A DNA stretch of 64,000 nt, from assembly GCF_021398715.1 (NCBI RefSeq), contig NZ_CP090347.1:310001-374000 (forward strand), read 5' to 3'. Origin of the DNA: Microbacterium binotii. Lineage in GTDB: Bacteria; Actinomycetota; Actinomycetes; Actinomycetales; Microbacteriaceae. Below are positions 42,396 through 52,053 of the stretch, one piece after another. A program made the translations under genes and the position numbers. Under the pieces are notes generated by a model that was not told the origin of the DNA, did no database searches, and worked only from the letters and a program-made list of their open reading frames with translations. Numbering within the stretch: position 1 is the first letter of the stretch; each line of letters begins with the position of its first letter.

Positions 42396-43130
42396 ATGAC
42401 CACGCTGCTCGCATCCCTCGCGCACACCGGCGCACGGAGTCGTCCCGCGGCGACCGTGTCGCTCGGATCGCTCACCGGCTTGCGCTGGCTGGCCGCGACG
42501 GCGGTCCTCGTCTATCACCTGCGGAACATGCAGTACTTCGCCGAGCCTGTGCAGACGCTGCTGTCGGTCCTCTTCGGTGCGGGATCGACAGCCGTGTCGC
42601 TGTTCTTCGTCCTCTCGGGGTTCGTGCTCGCCTACTTGTATCGCCCGACCGGCATCGCTCGCTACTCTCTGCGACGTATCGCGCGGGTCTACCCGCTCCA
42701 CCTGGTCGGCGTGGCGCTGGCGATCTACGTCGGTGCGACGCTGTTCCCGGCCATCCGCACGACCGATCCGCGCTCACTCGTCGCCAACCTGCTGCTCGCC
42801 AACTCGTGGTGGGCGCCCTGGTGGCAAGCGGGGAACCCGGTCTCGTGGTCGTTGTCGTGCGAAGCGTTCTTCTACCTCTGTGCGCCCTTCCTGATCCGCG
42901 TCATCGCCGCCCGCGGTGCCACAGCGACGCTCGTGATCCTCGCGTTCAGCCTCGCCGCCGCCTGGCTCGTGCCGGTGATCGCTCTCGCGGCGCCCGGTAT
43001 CTCTCCGTGCGGCTTCCCGCCGGGCAGGCCTCGGCCCCAACTCGTCGACGCGCTGCCCGTCTTCGTAGACCGAGACGACGCTGACGAGCGACCACGCGCC
43101 GATGGATCTCCGCGCAGCGCAGGCTCATGA
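42396..43130 (+). pseudogene. acyltransferase 3 (OafA/YrhL-like), truncated at 3' end
   Basis: The N-terminal 205 residues match membrane acyltransferase 3 proteins: LTGLRWLAATAVLVYHLRNM, VSLFFVLSGFVLAYLYRPTG, YSLRRIARVYPLHLVGVALA and NPVSWSLSCEAFFYLCAPFL. After about residue 205 (AAPGISPCGFPPG) the sequence loses hydrophobic helices and becomes an Arg/Asp-rich tail of about 40 residues ending in TGA at 43130. Normal members have 350-400 aa and about ten helices, so roughly half is missing. A deletion or frameshift fused it to unrelated DNA; the stop overlaps the convergent MaoC gene by six bases. Confidence 0.7.
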
Positions 43131-43619
43131 AGCGGCCGTCGGGGTGAGGGTGAGCAGGTAGGTGTGCGCTCCGTCGAGCACGAGCTCGCCGCGCTGGTTG
43201 TGGATGGTGGCTCGCGTCGTGACCTGACCCGCGCCGTCGAGCTCGGACAGGTCCGTGATCTCCAGCTGCGGATAGAGCGTGTCGCCCGAATGGACCTCGC
43301 CCAGGAAGCGCGCGCTGACGCTCGTGAACGCGATGAAGATGTCGCCGATGTAGTGCGGGAAGAGCGTCGCACCGGGCGCTGTGAAGGCCAGCACCTGCAG
43401 GCCGTGCACCACCGGTGCGCTGTGGCCGTGCGCTCTGGCGTACTCCTCGTCGTAGTGGATCGGGTGGTTGTCGGCCGAGACCGCCTGAAATGCCGAGGCG
43501 TGGGCGTCGGTGAGGGTGCGGCTGGGGGCGCGGAAGACGTCCCCGACCTGGAGCTGTTCGAACGTCTTGGCCGGAACGATCAGGAAATCGGACGGGTCGA
43601 AGGCGGGTGTGCTGCTCAT
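43125..43619 (-). CDS. MaoC-like hydratase/dehydratase
   Basis: A 164-aa hot-dog-fold protein: QLQVGDVFRAPSRTLTDAHA, then the hydratase-2 motif SADNHPIHYDEEYARAHG (catalytic Asp/His), APVVHGLQVLAFTAP and VHSGDTLYPQLEITDL. It hydrates or dehydrates an acyl-CoA/ACP thioester. It stands alone between an acyltransferase remnant and a 394-base gap. Pathway not evident. Confidence 0.88.
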   Translation of the reverse strand: MSSTPAFDPSDFLIVPAKTFEQLQVGDVFRAPSRTLTDAHASAFQAVSADNHPIHYDEEYARAHGHSAPVVHGLQVLAFTAPGATLFPHYIGDIFIAFTSVSARFLGEVHSGDTLYPQLEITDLSELDGAGQVTTRATIHNQRGELVLDGAHTYLLTLTPTAAS

Positions 43620-44013
43620 GGCTGTCTCCGTTTCACGCGGTGTCCGCTGGCGGTGAAGGCGGCTTCGCGGCGAGTCAAGCCGAGTTCACGCATCCGGTCG
43701 CCGGACACCTGACGAGACTGCGCTCGACACGTCTCCGGTCTCGGGCGATCCCGTCCGGCTTCGTCGGCGCCGGGCGCGCCGCCCACATCGATGTGTCGGT
43801 CGCCCCGCATCCGCCACACCTTTGCGCACGTGCGCCAGTGAATGACTGTGGCGGCTGCGGAGAAGTGCCGCGGTTGCGTAGAGGCGACGCAACTCGGGCA
43901 TTGGGGTGGGGGCATACACCCTTGCCTGCTGCGCGAGAAGAGAGCCGCGCTGATCGGGACCGACGCGCTACTCTCAGGCGTTCCGTCGTGGGGGCGGGAG
44001 GATCGGAGGAGGG
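43620..44013. other. 394-base divergent gap
   Basis: Between the MaoC gene and the histidine kinase there is no supported gene. It holds repeat copy B (43812-43898). On the minus strand near 43640-43700 a frame reads DRMRELGLTRREAAF, reminiscent of DUF1127 tails, but without the rest of that domain. The kinase promoter should lie in 43900-44000. Confidence 0.4.
43812..43898. repeat. dispersed intergenic repeat, copy B
   Basis: Matches 8641-8735 in the same orientation over about 90 bases, with shared blocks CGCCACAC, TGCGCCAGTGAA, TGCGGAGAAGTG and CGACGCA. The outer inverted repeat of copy A is imperfect here (GCCACACCTTT against AGAAGTGCCGC). The inner dyad GCGCACGTGCGC is a perfect palindrome that differs from copy A at two symmetric positions, so the palindrome itself is conserved by paired changes. 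Confidence 0.6.
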
Positions 44014-45663
44014 GTGGCTTCCGACAGCACTTCGGCCTGGCGCGCGAGACTGTATCTCTTCGTGCAGACGCAGTCCGCGATCGTCGCGACCTTCGTGCTG
44101 CTCGCGGTCGTCGCCGCGATCCTGGGGGTCATGCCCGAGCAGCCGCTGCTGGCGGTGCTCGGTTACCTGCTGGTCGCAGCCGCGACCGTCATGTCTCTCG
44201 TGCTGCCGTTCGAGCGGTGGCCCTTCGCCCGGCAGTCGGCGATCGCCGGGGCCGACTTGGTGGCGAGCATCTGCCTCGCCCTATCCATGTACAACGACGT
44301 CCGTGCGATCGCCGCCCTCGCCGCCTTTCCCGCCGTATGGCTGGCGACCATCGGCGGCAGGTGGGGAGCCGCCGCCGGGCTCGTCGGCGTCTACACGGCC
44401 ATCCTCGCGCCGCCGCTGCTCACGCAGGTCGCCCTCACCTCGGCGAACTGGGCAAGCGTGCTGCTGTTCGCGATCGTCATCCCCGTCTTCGTGGTCGTCG
44501 CCCGGATTCTCGTGGAGACGAATCGACACTTCCAGTCGCTCCTGAGCGACGCCCGAGAGCGCGAGAGCGCGAGCGGCAAGCAGATCGAGCGTCTCGGTGC
44601 TGTGCTGCGCAGCTACGCAGAGACGGCCGACATCGGCGTCGTGGTGCTCGACGAGAACAGGCGCGCACTGATCACGAACCGCCGCTCTCGCGCCTTCGCG
44701 GAGCTCGCGGGGCTGGACCCGTCGACGGGCATCTGCACGCACATGTATGCGGCCGACCGTGTGACGCCCGTCGTCGCCGCCGATCAGGCGATCCAGCGAG
44801 CGATCCGCGGCGAGGCCGTCGAGGGGGAGCTGCTCTGGATCGGCCCGCCGGGTGAACAGCTCGCTCTGATCTCCACAGCTCTGCGCCTGAAAGCCTCCGA
44901 CGGGTCGAGTCTCGGGACGATGATCGTCGCCCAGGACATCACGGACCAGCTGCGTCGCGGGCGGGAGAGGGAAGACGCGCTGGCCACGCTGTCGCACGAG
45001 CTGCGCGCTCCCCTCAACGCGATCATCGGATACGCCGATCTCCTCCTGTTCGAACCCCTGCCGACACACTCGCGCGCGCACGTCGACGTCATCGCCCGCA
45101 ACGCCGACCGGCTGCTCGCGCTGTCCAATCGGTTCCTCGACGGTCTTCAATCGCCCCCGCGTCTGGAGATGACAGACATCCCGCTCCGCTCGCTCGTGAC
45201 AGAGGTCGTCGACCCCCGCGTGCTGTCCGAGCTCGCGCTGCGCGCGGTCACGGTCGACATCGAGCCGGATGCGGTGGTGCGCTCCGATCGGGCCGCCCTG
45301 GTCTCGATCCTGGGAAATCTCGTCTCGAACGCCGTGAAGTACTCGCGCGAGGGCGACGAGGTGCGCGTCGTCGCGGGCGAAGGTGCGGAGACTGTCTGGG
45401 TCACCGTCGCCAACACCGGTTCACACATCGACCGCAGCGATCTGGAGCGCGTCTTCGATCGTTTCTACCGCGCCGCCGCGGCGCGTGAGAGCGCTGTATC
45501 GGGAACGGGGATCGGACTCGCGGTGAGTCGGAGCATCGCCGCGGCGCTCGGCGGTTCGCTGACGGCCGACGACGTGGCGGAGGGGGCATCCTTCACCCTT
45601 CGCCTGCCCTCCGGGATCGCCCGGACCGGGCGATCTGCGCAGACGATGGAGGAGTCGGCGTAG
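44014..45663 (+). CDS. PAS-domain sensor histidine kinase (orphan)
   Basis: GTG start behind GGAGG; 549 aa. The N-terminal 170 residues form about six membrane helices ([56 protein letters not shown]). Then a PAS domain (about 195-310: [20 protein letters not shown] ... [15 protein letters not shown]), His[23 protein letters not shown] box [15 protein letters not shown], and G boxes [34 protein letters not shown]. No response regulator is next to it. Ligand unknown. Confidence 0.92.
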   Translation: MASDSTSAWRARLYLFVQTQSAIVATFVLLAVVAAILGVMPEQPLLAVLGYLLVAAATVMSLVLPFERWPFARQSAIAGADLVASICLALSMYNDVRAIAALAAFPAVWLATIGGRWGAAAGLVGVYTAILAPPLLTQVALTSANWASVLLFAIVIPVFVVVARILVETNRHFQSLLSDARERESASGKQIERLGAVLRSYAETADIGVVVLDENRRALITNRRSRAFAELAGLDPSTGICTHMYAADRVTPVVAADQAIQRAIRGEAVEGELLWIGPPGEQLALISTALRLKASDGSSLGTMIVAQDITDQLRRGREREDALATLSHELRAPLNAIIGYADLLLFEPLPTHSRAHVDVIARNADRLLALSNRFLDGLQSPPRLEMTDIPLRSLVTEVVDPRVLSELALRAVTVDIEPDAVVRSDRAALVSILGNLVSNAVKYSREGDEVRVVAGEGAETVWVTVANTGSHIDRSDLERVFDRFYRAAAARESAVSGTGIGLAVSRSIAAALGGSLTADDVAEGASFTLRLPSGIARTGRSAQTMEESA

Positions 45664-45754
45664 CGTCGGCGCCATACGGGCGCGCTTCCATAGTTGTTCC
45701 GCGGGATGCGCGCCAGTGCTCGTGGCGAACGAGCGGAATCTCTACCGTGGAGGA

Positions 45755-48055
45755 ATGGCGCGCGACGACCACCGACCCGAAGACCTCTACACCGGCCCCA
45801 TCGACCTGCCCAGGATGGCCGCGGAGGTCGGCGAGGGCGAGCTCGAGGCAGCCGAGATCAGCTACGACGAACAGCGGTATCCGGCGCGTCCGCGCCGGCT
45901 CCGCCCGCGCGACCAGTTCCGGGGTGGCAGCGTCCGCCGCATCCGCACCGATCCGCGCACCGCCAACGGCACGAATCCGTCCTACGTCGAGTGGCTCGTG
46001 CGGCAATCGATGCTCAAGGACGCGGACGTCCTCGCGCGACAGCTCTCCGGCCAGCCCGCGATGTGGCGCAACCCGTACGCCCGTCCGGATGCGCGCCGGG
46101 CGATCGCCACGAGCGACGTGTGGTTCACGGCGTATCCGATCTCGCTCATCACCCGCCCGGGACAGTCCTTCCTCGCTGCTCTCGGAGACGAGGAGCTGTG
46201 GGCGGTCTTCGAGCGCATCGGGATCACGGCGATCCACACCGGCCCGGTCAAGCGTGCCGGAGGGATCGCGGGATGGGGGGAGACGCCCAGCGTCGACGGC
46301 CACTTCGACCGCATCAGCACCGCGATCGACGCCGCCTTCGGGACCGAGGACGAGTTCCGCGCGCTCTGCGACGTCGCCGATGCGTACGGCGGCAGTGTCA
46401 TCGACGACATCGTGCCCGGTCACACCGGCAAGGGCGCCGACTTCCGCCTGGCGGAGATGGGCTTCAAGGACTACCCGGGCATATATCACATGGTCGAGAT
46501 CCCGCGGGAGGACTGGTCGCTGCTGCCGGATGTACCCGACGGCGTCGACAGCGTGAACCTCGACCCGACCACCGAGCACGAGCTCGCGGAGCGCGGCTAC
46601 ATCATCGGGGCTCTGCAGCGCGTGATCTTCTACACGCCGGGGGTGAAGGAGACCAACTGGAGCGCCACCGCGCCCGTCATCGGCCCCGACGGCGCGACCC
46701 GGCGCTGGGTGTATCTGCACTACTTCAAGCAGGGGCAGCCCTCGATCAACTGGTTGGATCCGACGTTCGCGGGGATGCGGCTCGTGATCGGCGATGCCCT
46801 GCACTCGCTCGGGGAACTCGGTACGAGTGCGCTGCGTCTCGACGCCAATGGGTTCCTCGGCGTGGAGAAGAGCGCGGAGGGGCTGCCGGCATGGTCCGAG
46901 GGGCACCCGCTCTCGCACGCGGCGAACCACATCATCGCGGGCATGGTGCGAAAGGTCGGCGGCTTCACGTTCCAGGAGCTCAACCTGACGATCGAGGACA
47001 TCCGCGACACGGGGGCCGTCGGTGCGGACCTCTCGTACGACTTCATCGGGCGTCCCGGCTACCACCACGCGCTCGCCACGGGGCAGACCGAGTTCCTGCG
47101 GCTCGCACTGACCTCGTCTCTGGAGCTGGGCGTCGCGCCGGTGCAGCTCGTCCACGGACTCCAGAACCACGACGAGCTCACCTACGAGCTGGTCCACTGG
47201 GCGACCCGTCACGCGGACGATCTCTACCGATTCCGCGGACATGAGGTCTCAGGCGGCGACCTGGCCGAGCTCGTTCGAGCCGAGCTCACCGAGCACCTCA
47301 CGGGCACTGCGGACTACAACCGCGTCTTCACGCAGAACGGAATCGCCTGCACCACGGCGTCGCTGATCGCGGCGACGCAGGGCATCGAGCGTCTCGACGA
47401 TGTCCGCGACGAGCACGTGCCGGTCATCCGCGACGCCCACCTGCTCCTCTGCGCGTACAACGCCTGGCAGCCCGGTGTCTTCGCGCTCTCCGGCTGGGAT
47501 CTGGTCGGGATGCTGACCGTCCCCGCCGACGAGGTCGCGGATCTCATCTCGGCGGGTGATACGCGCTGGATCGAGCGGGGTGCGCATGATCTGCTCGATG
47601 CCGATCCGGCCGCCACGCGGTCGGCGGCGGGAATGCCGCGCGGTCGCGCTCTTTACGGAGCTCTGCCCGCGCAGCTCGACGACGGCGACTCGTTCGCGAG
47701 CCGCCTCGCCGGCATCCTCGATCTGCGGCGGGAGTCGGGCATCGCGACGGCGACCCAGGTGGACGTGCCGGAGGTGGCGCACGCGGCGATGCTCGTTCTC
47801 GTGCATCGCCTCGACAACGGGGATGCGGCCGCCGATGCGCCGATGCAGGTGACCGTGCTGAACTTCTCGGCCGAGCCGATCGTCGGAACGGTGCGCTCGG
47901 AGCACCTCCTGCCGCAGAGCGACGTGACGGACGCCGCGACGGGCGAGGAAGCAGGGCGTGTCGACGACCTGCAGAGCTTCGCGGTGTCGCTGCCCGCCTA
48001 TGGCGCGCGGTTCCTGATGCTGCGGGCGCCTGAGCCTGAGCCGGAGGTCGACTGA
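45755..48055 (+). CDS. GH13 trehalose synthase/maltosyltransferase-like enzyme (TreS-like)
   Basis: A 766-aa GH13 protein from the ATG at 45755 behind GGAGG. Active-site residues are in place: nucleophile Asp363 ([14 protein letters not shown]), acid/base Glu408 (GFTFQELNL) and Asp473 (LQNHDELTY). Blocks [39 protein letters not shown] and [14 protein letters not shown] match actinobacterial proteins called maltose alpha-D-glucosyltransferase. It probably interconverts maltose and trehalose in the cytosol, linking trehalose to glycogen through maltose 1-phosphate with the adjacent maltokinase. Here TreS and maltokinase are convergent with a 4-base gap rather than fused or in one operon. Confidence 0.85.
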   Translation: MARDDHRPEDLYTGPIDLPRMAAEVGEGELEAAEISYDEQRYPARPRRLRPRDQFRGGSVRRIRTDPRTANGTNPSYVEWLVRQSMLKDADVLARQLSGQPAMWRNPYARPDARRAIATSDVWFTAYPISLITRPGQSFLAALGDEELWAVFERIGITAIHTGPVKRAGGIAGWGETPSVDGHFDRISTAIDAAFGTEDEFRALCDVADAYGGSVIDDIVPGHTGKGADFRLAEMGFKDYPGIYHMVEIPREDWSLLPDVPDGVDSVNLDPTTEHELAERGYIIGALQRVIFYTPGVKETNWSATAPVIGPDGATRRWVYLHYFKQGQPSINWLDPTFAGMRLVIGDALHSLGELGTSALRLDANGFLGVEKSAEGLPAWSEGHPLSHAANHIIAGMVRKVGGFTFQELNLTIEDIRDTGAVGADLSYDFIGRPGYHHALATGQTEFLRLALTSSLELGVAPVQLVHGLQNHDELTYELVHWATRHADDLYRFRGHEVSGGDLAELVRAELTEHLTGTADYNRVFTQNGIACTTASLIAATQGIERLDDVRDEHVPVIRDAHLLLCAYNAWQPGVFALSGWDLVGMLTVPADEVADLISAGDTRWIERGAHDLLDADPAATRSAAGMPRGRALYGALPAQLDDGDSFASRLAGILDLRRESGIATATQVDVPEVAHAAMLVLVHRLDNGDAAADAPMQVTVLNFSAEPIVGTVRSEHLLPQSDVTDAATGEEAGRVDDLQSFAVSLPAYGARFLMLRAPEPEPEVD

Positions 48056-48059
48056 GGGG

Positions 48060-49313
48060 TCAGCCGGCCAGCGCCGCGTCGATCCCGGACAGGGGCACCG
48101 CAAGCCAATCGGGCCGGTTGCGCGCCTCGTAGATCGACTCGTAGACGGCCTTGTCGAGCACGAGGGCGCGCAGCAGGACGGGATCGAGCGCAACCGCGCC
48201 CGGCGCGTTCGCATACGCATCGAGGAATGCCCCGCGGCAGGCGGCGGACCACGCCGCGGCGTCGGGAGCTTCTCCGACGGCTCCCGCGTAGTCGAAGGAG
48301 CGCAGCATGCCCGCCACGTCGCGCGGGGGGAGATCGGGGATCGCCCGCTCGGTCATCGGACGCAGCGGTTCCCCCTCGAAGTCGACGAGGCGCCAGCCGC
48401 CGTGCGGGACGGCGAGCACCTGGCCGAGATGCAGGTCCCCATGGATGCGCTGCAGCAGGGGCCATGTCCGTTCGAGAGCGGAGCGGTAGACCGCCTCGAT
48501 CGCGGGGAGACGGTCGGCGACCGCCGGAACCTCCGCAGCGGCGATCTGAAGCCGCCGCTGCCAGGCGACCCCCACGGCCGCGACCGCATCCGGGTCGGGA
48601 GCGGATGCGCCCAGGGCCTGGCCGAGAGCGCCGTGCACCCCGGCCACCGCCGTCCCGAGGTCGCGGGCGGCCTCGGTGAAGTCGCGTCCCTCGCGCGCCG
48701 CCTCGAGCGCCACGGACCAACCATCACGGACGCCCCGGAGGAACTCCTGCGCGAAAGCGAGCGTGCCCCGAGCCACACCGGATCCGCGCCCGACATCCGG
48801 CCACTCGGCATCCAGGCTCCCGTAGAACCGAGGGACGTACGGTGACCCGGCGGCGCTCAGCACCCGCTGCACGGTGACGTCGGGGTTCTCCCCGTGGTGA
48901 AGTGTGCGGAAGAGCTTCATGATGATGGACGGCTCGCCGTCCTCCTCGAAGACGATCGACGTGTTCGACTGCTCGACGGCCAGCACGCGCGACCCCGTCA
49001 CGCGGCTCACATCGACGCCCATGGCTTCGAGAGTGCCGATCGCGAAGGCGCTCTGCCGCGCCGCATCTACGAGGAGCCCGTCGACCGCCCGGCCGATCAC
49101 GTCGTCACCCTCGTCCGCGTGCGAGACGACTCCGACGGGCACGTGGTACAGCGCGGGGAGCGTGCCGGCGTCGTCCATCAGCAGATAGCGGGTGGCGGCC
49201 GGGGCGGGTTGGGCGTCGAGCACGCGGAAGCGCGGTTCATGGCTCTTCCCGGCGTACCACCGCTGCTGCGCGACCCAGGTGCCGACTTCATCCGTGATGT
49301 CCACGGTCTCCAC
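48060..49313 (-). CDS. maltokinase (Pep2/Mak-like)
   Basis: A 417-aa kinase of the phosphotransferase (APH-like) fold: N-terminal cap WVAQQRWYAGKSHEPRFRVL typical of maltokinases, ATP-binding SNTSIVFEEDGEPSIIMKLF, catalytic loop RIHGDLHLGQVL (Asp as base) and metal motif RLVDFEGEPLRPM. It phosphorylates maltose with ATP to maltose 1-phosphate, the substrate of GlgE. No glgE or glgB is in the window. It converges on the TreS-like gene. Confidence 0.9.
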   Translation of the reverse strand: METVDITDEVGTWVAQQRWYAGKSHEPRFRVLDAQPAPAATRYLLMDDAGTLPALYHVPVGVVSHADEGDDVIGRAVDGLLVDAARQSAFAIGTLEAMGVDVSRVTGSRVLAVEQSNTSIVFEEDGEPSIIMKLFRTLHHGENPDVTVQRVLSAAGSPYVPRFYGSLDAEWPDVGRGSGVARGTLAFAQEFLRGVRDGWSVALEAAREGRDFTEAARDLGTAVAGVHGALGQALGASAPDPDAVAAVGVAWQRRLQIAAAEVPAVADRLPAIEAVYRSALERTWPLLQRIHGDLHLGQVLAVPHGGWRLVDFEGEPLRPMTERAIPDLPPRDVAGMLRSFDYAGAVGEAPDAAAWSAACRGAFLDAYANAPGAVALDPVLLRALVLDKAVYESIYEARNRPDWLAVPLSGIDAALAG

Positions 49314-49350
49314 CTTGGTGGCTGGTCGCCCGCCGAAGGAAGGGCTGGAC

Positions 49351-49375
49351 GTGCCCGGCCCTCAGGGCTTACACG
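49351..49375. repeat. 25-nt direct repeat, left copy, flanking catabolic cluster
   Basis: Begins GTGCCCGGCCCTCAGGG and continues CTTACACG. The same sequence with one C-to-T change is at 59637-59661 in the same orientation. GCCC-TCA-GGGC within it can form a small hairpin. Between the copies lie exactly the MFS gene, the LysR gene and the eight-gene catabolic operon. Confidence 0.65.
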
Positions 49376-49497
49376 CGGATCGCGCATCTCCTGCGTCGAT
49401 GCGCTGGATCACTGATGTCGGCTTCCCCCGATCCCTCGCCGGCGCTCCAATGGAGGGATCCTCGCGCCGTTGCGGGGAGTCCGAAGGAGACACGACG

Positions 49498-50751
49498 ATG
49501 ACGTCTGCATCTACCACCACACACCGAACCCACCGGGCGGGAACCTTCCAGGGCATTCTTCTTCTGGCGGGAAGCTGCATGCCGGTGCTCGGCTCCGTGC
49601 TCATCACTCCCGTTCTGCCTCAGCTGTCCGAACACTTCGCCGCCGAGCCGGGGGCCGAAGTCCTCGTGCCCATGATCGTGGCGCTGCCGGCGCTGTTCAT
49701 CGCGCTCATGGCGCCGTTCGCCGGTCAGATCGTCGATCGCATCGGGCGCAAAACGCTGCTGATCGTCGCCATGATCGCGTACGCCCTCGTGGGCACGGCC
49801 CCCGCCTGGATGGACGGGCTCACCGAGATCCTCATCAGTCGTGTACTGGTGGGCGTCTGCGAGGCCGCCATCATGACGGTCTGCACGGCGCTGATCGTGG
49901 ACTACTTCCACGATCAGCGCCGAAACCGTTACCTCGCCGCGCAGACCGTTGCCACGACGCTCGCCGCCACGCTGTTCATCGTCGTGGGAGGGGCGCTCGG
50001 CGCGGGCGGATGGCACACGCCGTTCTGGGTTTACGGGATCAGTCTTCTCATCGCCGTTCCTATGGTCTTCGCCCTCTGGGAGCCGCGGTCGGCGGCCGGC
50101 GCGCGAGCCGCTGAGTCCCGCGTCCGCGTGCCGATCCCGTGGCGCCGCATCGGGGCGCGCCTGTTCGTCAGTGCCTTCGCAGGCTTCACGTTCTACATCA
50201 TCGTGATCGAGATCAGCTACCTCGTCGTCGGAACGGGTATTGCGGCGTCCGACACGGCGGTGATCGGCGCGGTCGCGGCGGGGGCGTCCCTGGCCACCGC
50301 GATCGGCGGGATCCTGTTCGCGCGCCTGGTGCGCCGTGTGGACCTGCGCCTCATCCCCATCGCCTTCGCGCTCCAGGCCGTGGGCATGATCGTCATCTGG
50401 ATCGTGCCCGCGCTCCCCGGTCTCGTCGCGGGTGCTGTCGTGGCATCGTTCGGTTCGGGACTCCTTCTGCCCTCGCTGCTGCGTTGGGTCGTCGCCACGA
50501 CGACTTTCGCGGAGCGCGGCCGGGTGACGGGGCTGTGGACGGCCGCGTTCTTCCTCGGCCAGTTCTTGACGCCGATCCTCGTCGGCATCCTGGCTGCCGT
50601 GGTCGGCGCCCTTCCGGCGGCGGTGGGCATCGTGGGCGTCGCAGCCGCCGTGGCGGCGCTCGTCACGAGCTATGCCCTGCGCGGCAACCGGGCCCAGGTG
50701 GTCGAGGAGACGGCGGCGACGCACGCAGTCGCTCAGGGGGCGGCACGCTAG
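49498..50751 (+). CDS. MFS transporter, likely substrate importer for the cluster
   Basis: A 417-aa protein from the ATG at 49498 (AAGGAG upstream) with 12 helices. MFS motif A between helices 2 and 3 is GQIVDRIGRKTLL; LPALFIALMAPFAGQ and RVLVGVCEAAIMTVCTALIV are typical of sugar/aromatic-acid porter subfamilies. A long acidic C-terminal tail (VEETAATHAVAQ). It stands at the left edge of the catabolic cluster and is convergent with the LysR gene, so it probably takes up the aromatic substrate or exports an intermediate. Confidence 0.88.
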   Translation: MTSASTTTHRTHRAGTFQGILLLAGSCMPVLGSVLITPVLPQLSEHFAAEPGAEVLVPMIVALPALFIALMAPFAGQIVDRIGRKTLLIVAMIAYALVGTAPAWMDGLTEILISRVLVGVCEAAIMTVCTALIVDYFHDQRRNRYLAAQTVATTLAATLFIVVGGALGAGGWHTPFWVYGISLLIAVPMVFALWEPRSAAGARAAESRVRVPIPWRRIGARLFVSAFAGFTFYIIVIEISYLVVGTGIAASDTAVIGAVAAGASLATAIGGILFARLVRRVDLRLIPIAFALQAVGMIVIWIVPALPGLVAGAVVASFGSGLLLPSLLRWVVATTTFAERGRVTGLWTAAFFLGQFLTPILVGILAAVVGALPAAVGIVGVAAAVAALVTSYALRGNRAQVVEETAATHAVAQGAAR

Positions 50752-50769
50752 AAGCCGTCTCGCGCCAGA

Positions 50770-50822
50770 GCGCAGCGCACACGATCGGCGGGACCGGACG
50801 GGTGCGCTGCGCGGCGTTGCGG
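50770..50822. terminator. bidirectional hairpin between MFS and LysR genes
   Basis: GCGCAGCGCAC (50770-50780) and GTGCGCTGCGC (50812-50822) are a perfect 11-bp inverted repeat with a 31-base loop, between two convergent stop codons. The long loop makes efficiency uncertain. Confidence 0.45.
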
Positions 50823-50872
50823 CGGATGCTGTGAACGGGCGTTTCGGGGTCGTGCACGCGGGAGACGGGTCG

Positions 50873-51850
50873 TCATGTCGAAAGCTGGCCGGCCGCGATC
50901 CGTGCGCCGGCTTCCGCGAAGAGCCCCCGCATCCACTCGTGCTCAGGATCGCGCATATGCGCCGGGTGCCACCAGAGCGCGCTCACGAGGGGAGTCGCGG
51001 TGAACGGGAGGGGCACGACCCTGATGCCGCCGATGCGCAGCAGGTGCGGGGCCAGAGCCGACTGCACGAGCCCCACCCGCCGCGTCCCGCTGACGAAGTG
51101 TCCGACGGAGAGGAAGCTCTCCAGAACGACCTCGATACGCGGCTCGACCCCGAGCTGCTGGATCTCGCGGGCCGCGGAGGTGAAAGCCGAGCGCGACTGG
51201 AACGTGAGCGCCCATGGCAGTTCCGCAAGGTTCTGCATCGTCAACTCGTCGCCCACCTCGTCGTTCTCGTTCGCGACGACGGCGAGCCAATCGTCCTGCC
51301 AGAGGTCCAGATGCGGCAGATCGGACACAGGGCCGTGCGGGATGACCATGCCGTCGGCCGAGCGCAGTCGCGTGGCCGCGTCCTCGACGATGCCAGGGTT
51401 GTGCAGCATGAAGCGGAAGCGCACGCCGGGGGCCCGCTCTGCCGCGAGTTGCGAGACGACGGTGCCGATAGTCACGAAACCGTAGTCGGACCCGTAGATC
51501 GAGAACTCGCGTGTCGACTCGGCCGGCGACCACGATGCTTGACTCTCGAATACGCGACGGGCGGCCTCGAGCGCAGTTGCGGTGTGCTCCGCGAGGTGCA
51601 CCGCGAACGGAGTGAGCTCGTAGGTGTTTCCTCGGCGAGCGAGGATCTGGTCGTCGAAGTGGACTCTCAACCGCGACAAGGAGGCGCTGAGCGCAGGCTG
51701 ACTCAGGCGCAGCCGCTCGGCCGCCCGCGTGACGCTGCGCTCCGTCAGGAGGGCGTCGAGTGCCACCAGCAGGTTGAGGTCGAGTCGCGAAAAGCGCGCA
51801 TGATCGGTCACCACGTCGTGATCCTTCGCTCGGGAAAGCTCCTGCGTCAT
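50873..51850 (-). CDS. LysR-family transcriptional regulator
   Basis: A 325-aa product from the ATG at 51850. Helix-turn-helix: LDLNLLVALDALLTERSVTR, then AAERLRLSQPALSASLSRLR; the wing DDQILARRGNTYELTPFAV follows, resembling NodD/PnrR-type LysR regulators of aromatic pathways. The ligand domain contains FSIYGSDYGFVTIGTVV and GMVIPHGPVSDLPHLDLWQD. It is divergent from the catabolic operon (203-base gap), the usual arrangement for a LysR activator that responds to the pathway substrate. Confidence 0.92.
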   Translation of the reverse strand: MTQELSRAKDHDVVTDHARFSRLDLNLLVALDALLTERSVTRAAERLRLSQPALSASLSRLRVHFDDQILARRGNTYELTPFAVHLAEHTATALEAARRVFESQASWSPAESTREFSIYGSDYGFVTIGTVVSQLAAERAPGVRFRFMLHNPGIVEDAATRLRSADGMVIPHGPVSDLPHLDLWQDDWLAVVANENDEVGDELTMQNLAELPWALTFQSRSAFTSAAREIQQLGVEPRIEVVLESFLSVGHFVSGTRRVGLVQSALAPHLLRIGGIRVVPLPFTATPLVSALWWHPAHMRDPEHEWMRGLFAEAGARIAAGQLST

Positions 51851-51972
51851 CGTATCGACGAGGTCGATCGCCCGGCCAGCCTCTATCTTCGCCGTCGATG
51901 GATGGCGCCTTTCTCCCACCTGAGGCGCTGCGCATCTCGGGCGCATAACTCAAACGGATAGGCCCCATCGAC

Positions 51973-52010
51973 AGAATCGGATTCCCTGATGCCGCTGAGT
52001 GCCCGATTCT
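51973..52010. promoter_or_regulatory. candidate LysR operator in operon promoter
   Basis: AGAATCGG (51973-51980) and CCGATTCT (52003-52010) are inverted repeats 22 bases apart, and the first overlaps GAATC-G-GATTC (51974-51984), itself a dyad. They lie 44-81 bases before the dioxygenase ATG, where LysR activators bind. Confidence 0.45.
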
Positions 52011-52053
52011 CGAAGGAGAGTCGGAATGACCCGACTCGCCGAAAGGATCAAAG

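Noticed and set aside
43640..43700. DUF1127-like peptide DRMRELGLTRREAAF on the minus strand
   Set aside because: Only the tail resembles DUF1127; the preceding frame runs through repeat copy B and has no start or domain. Possibly a remnant, not supported as a gene.
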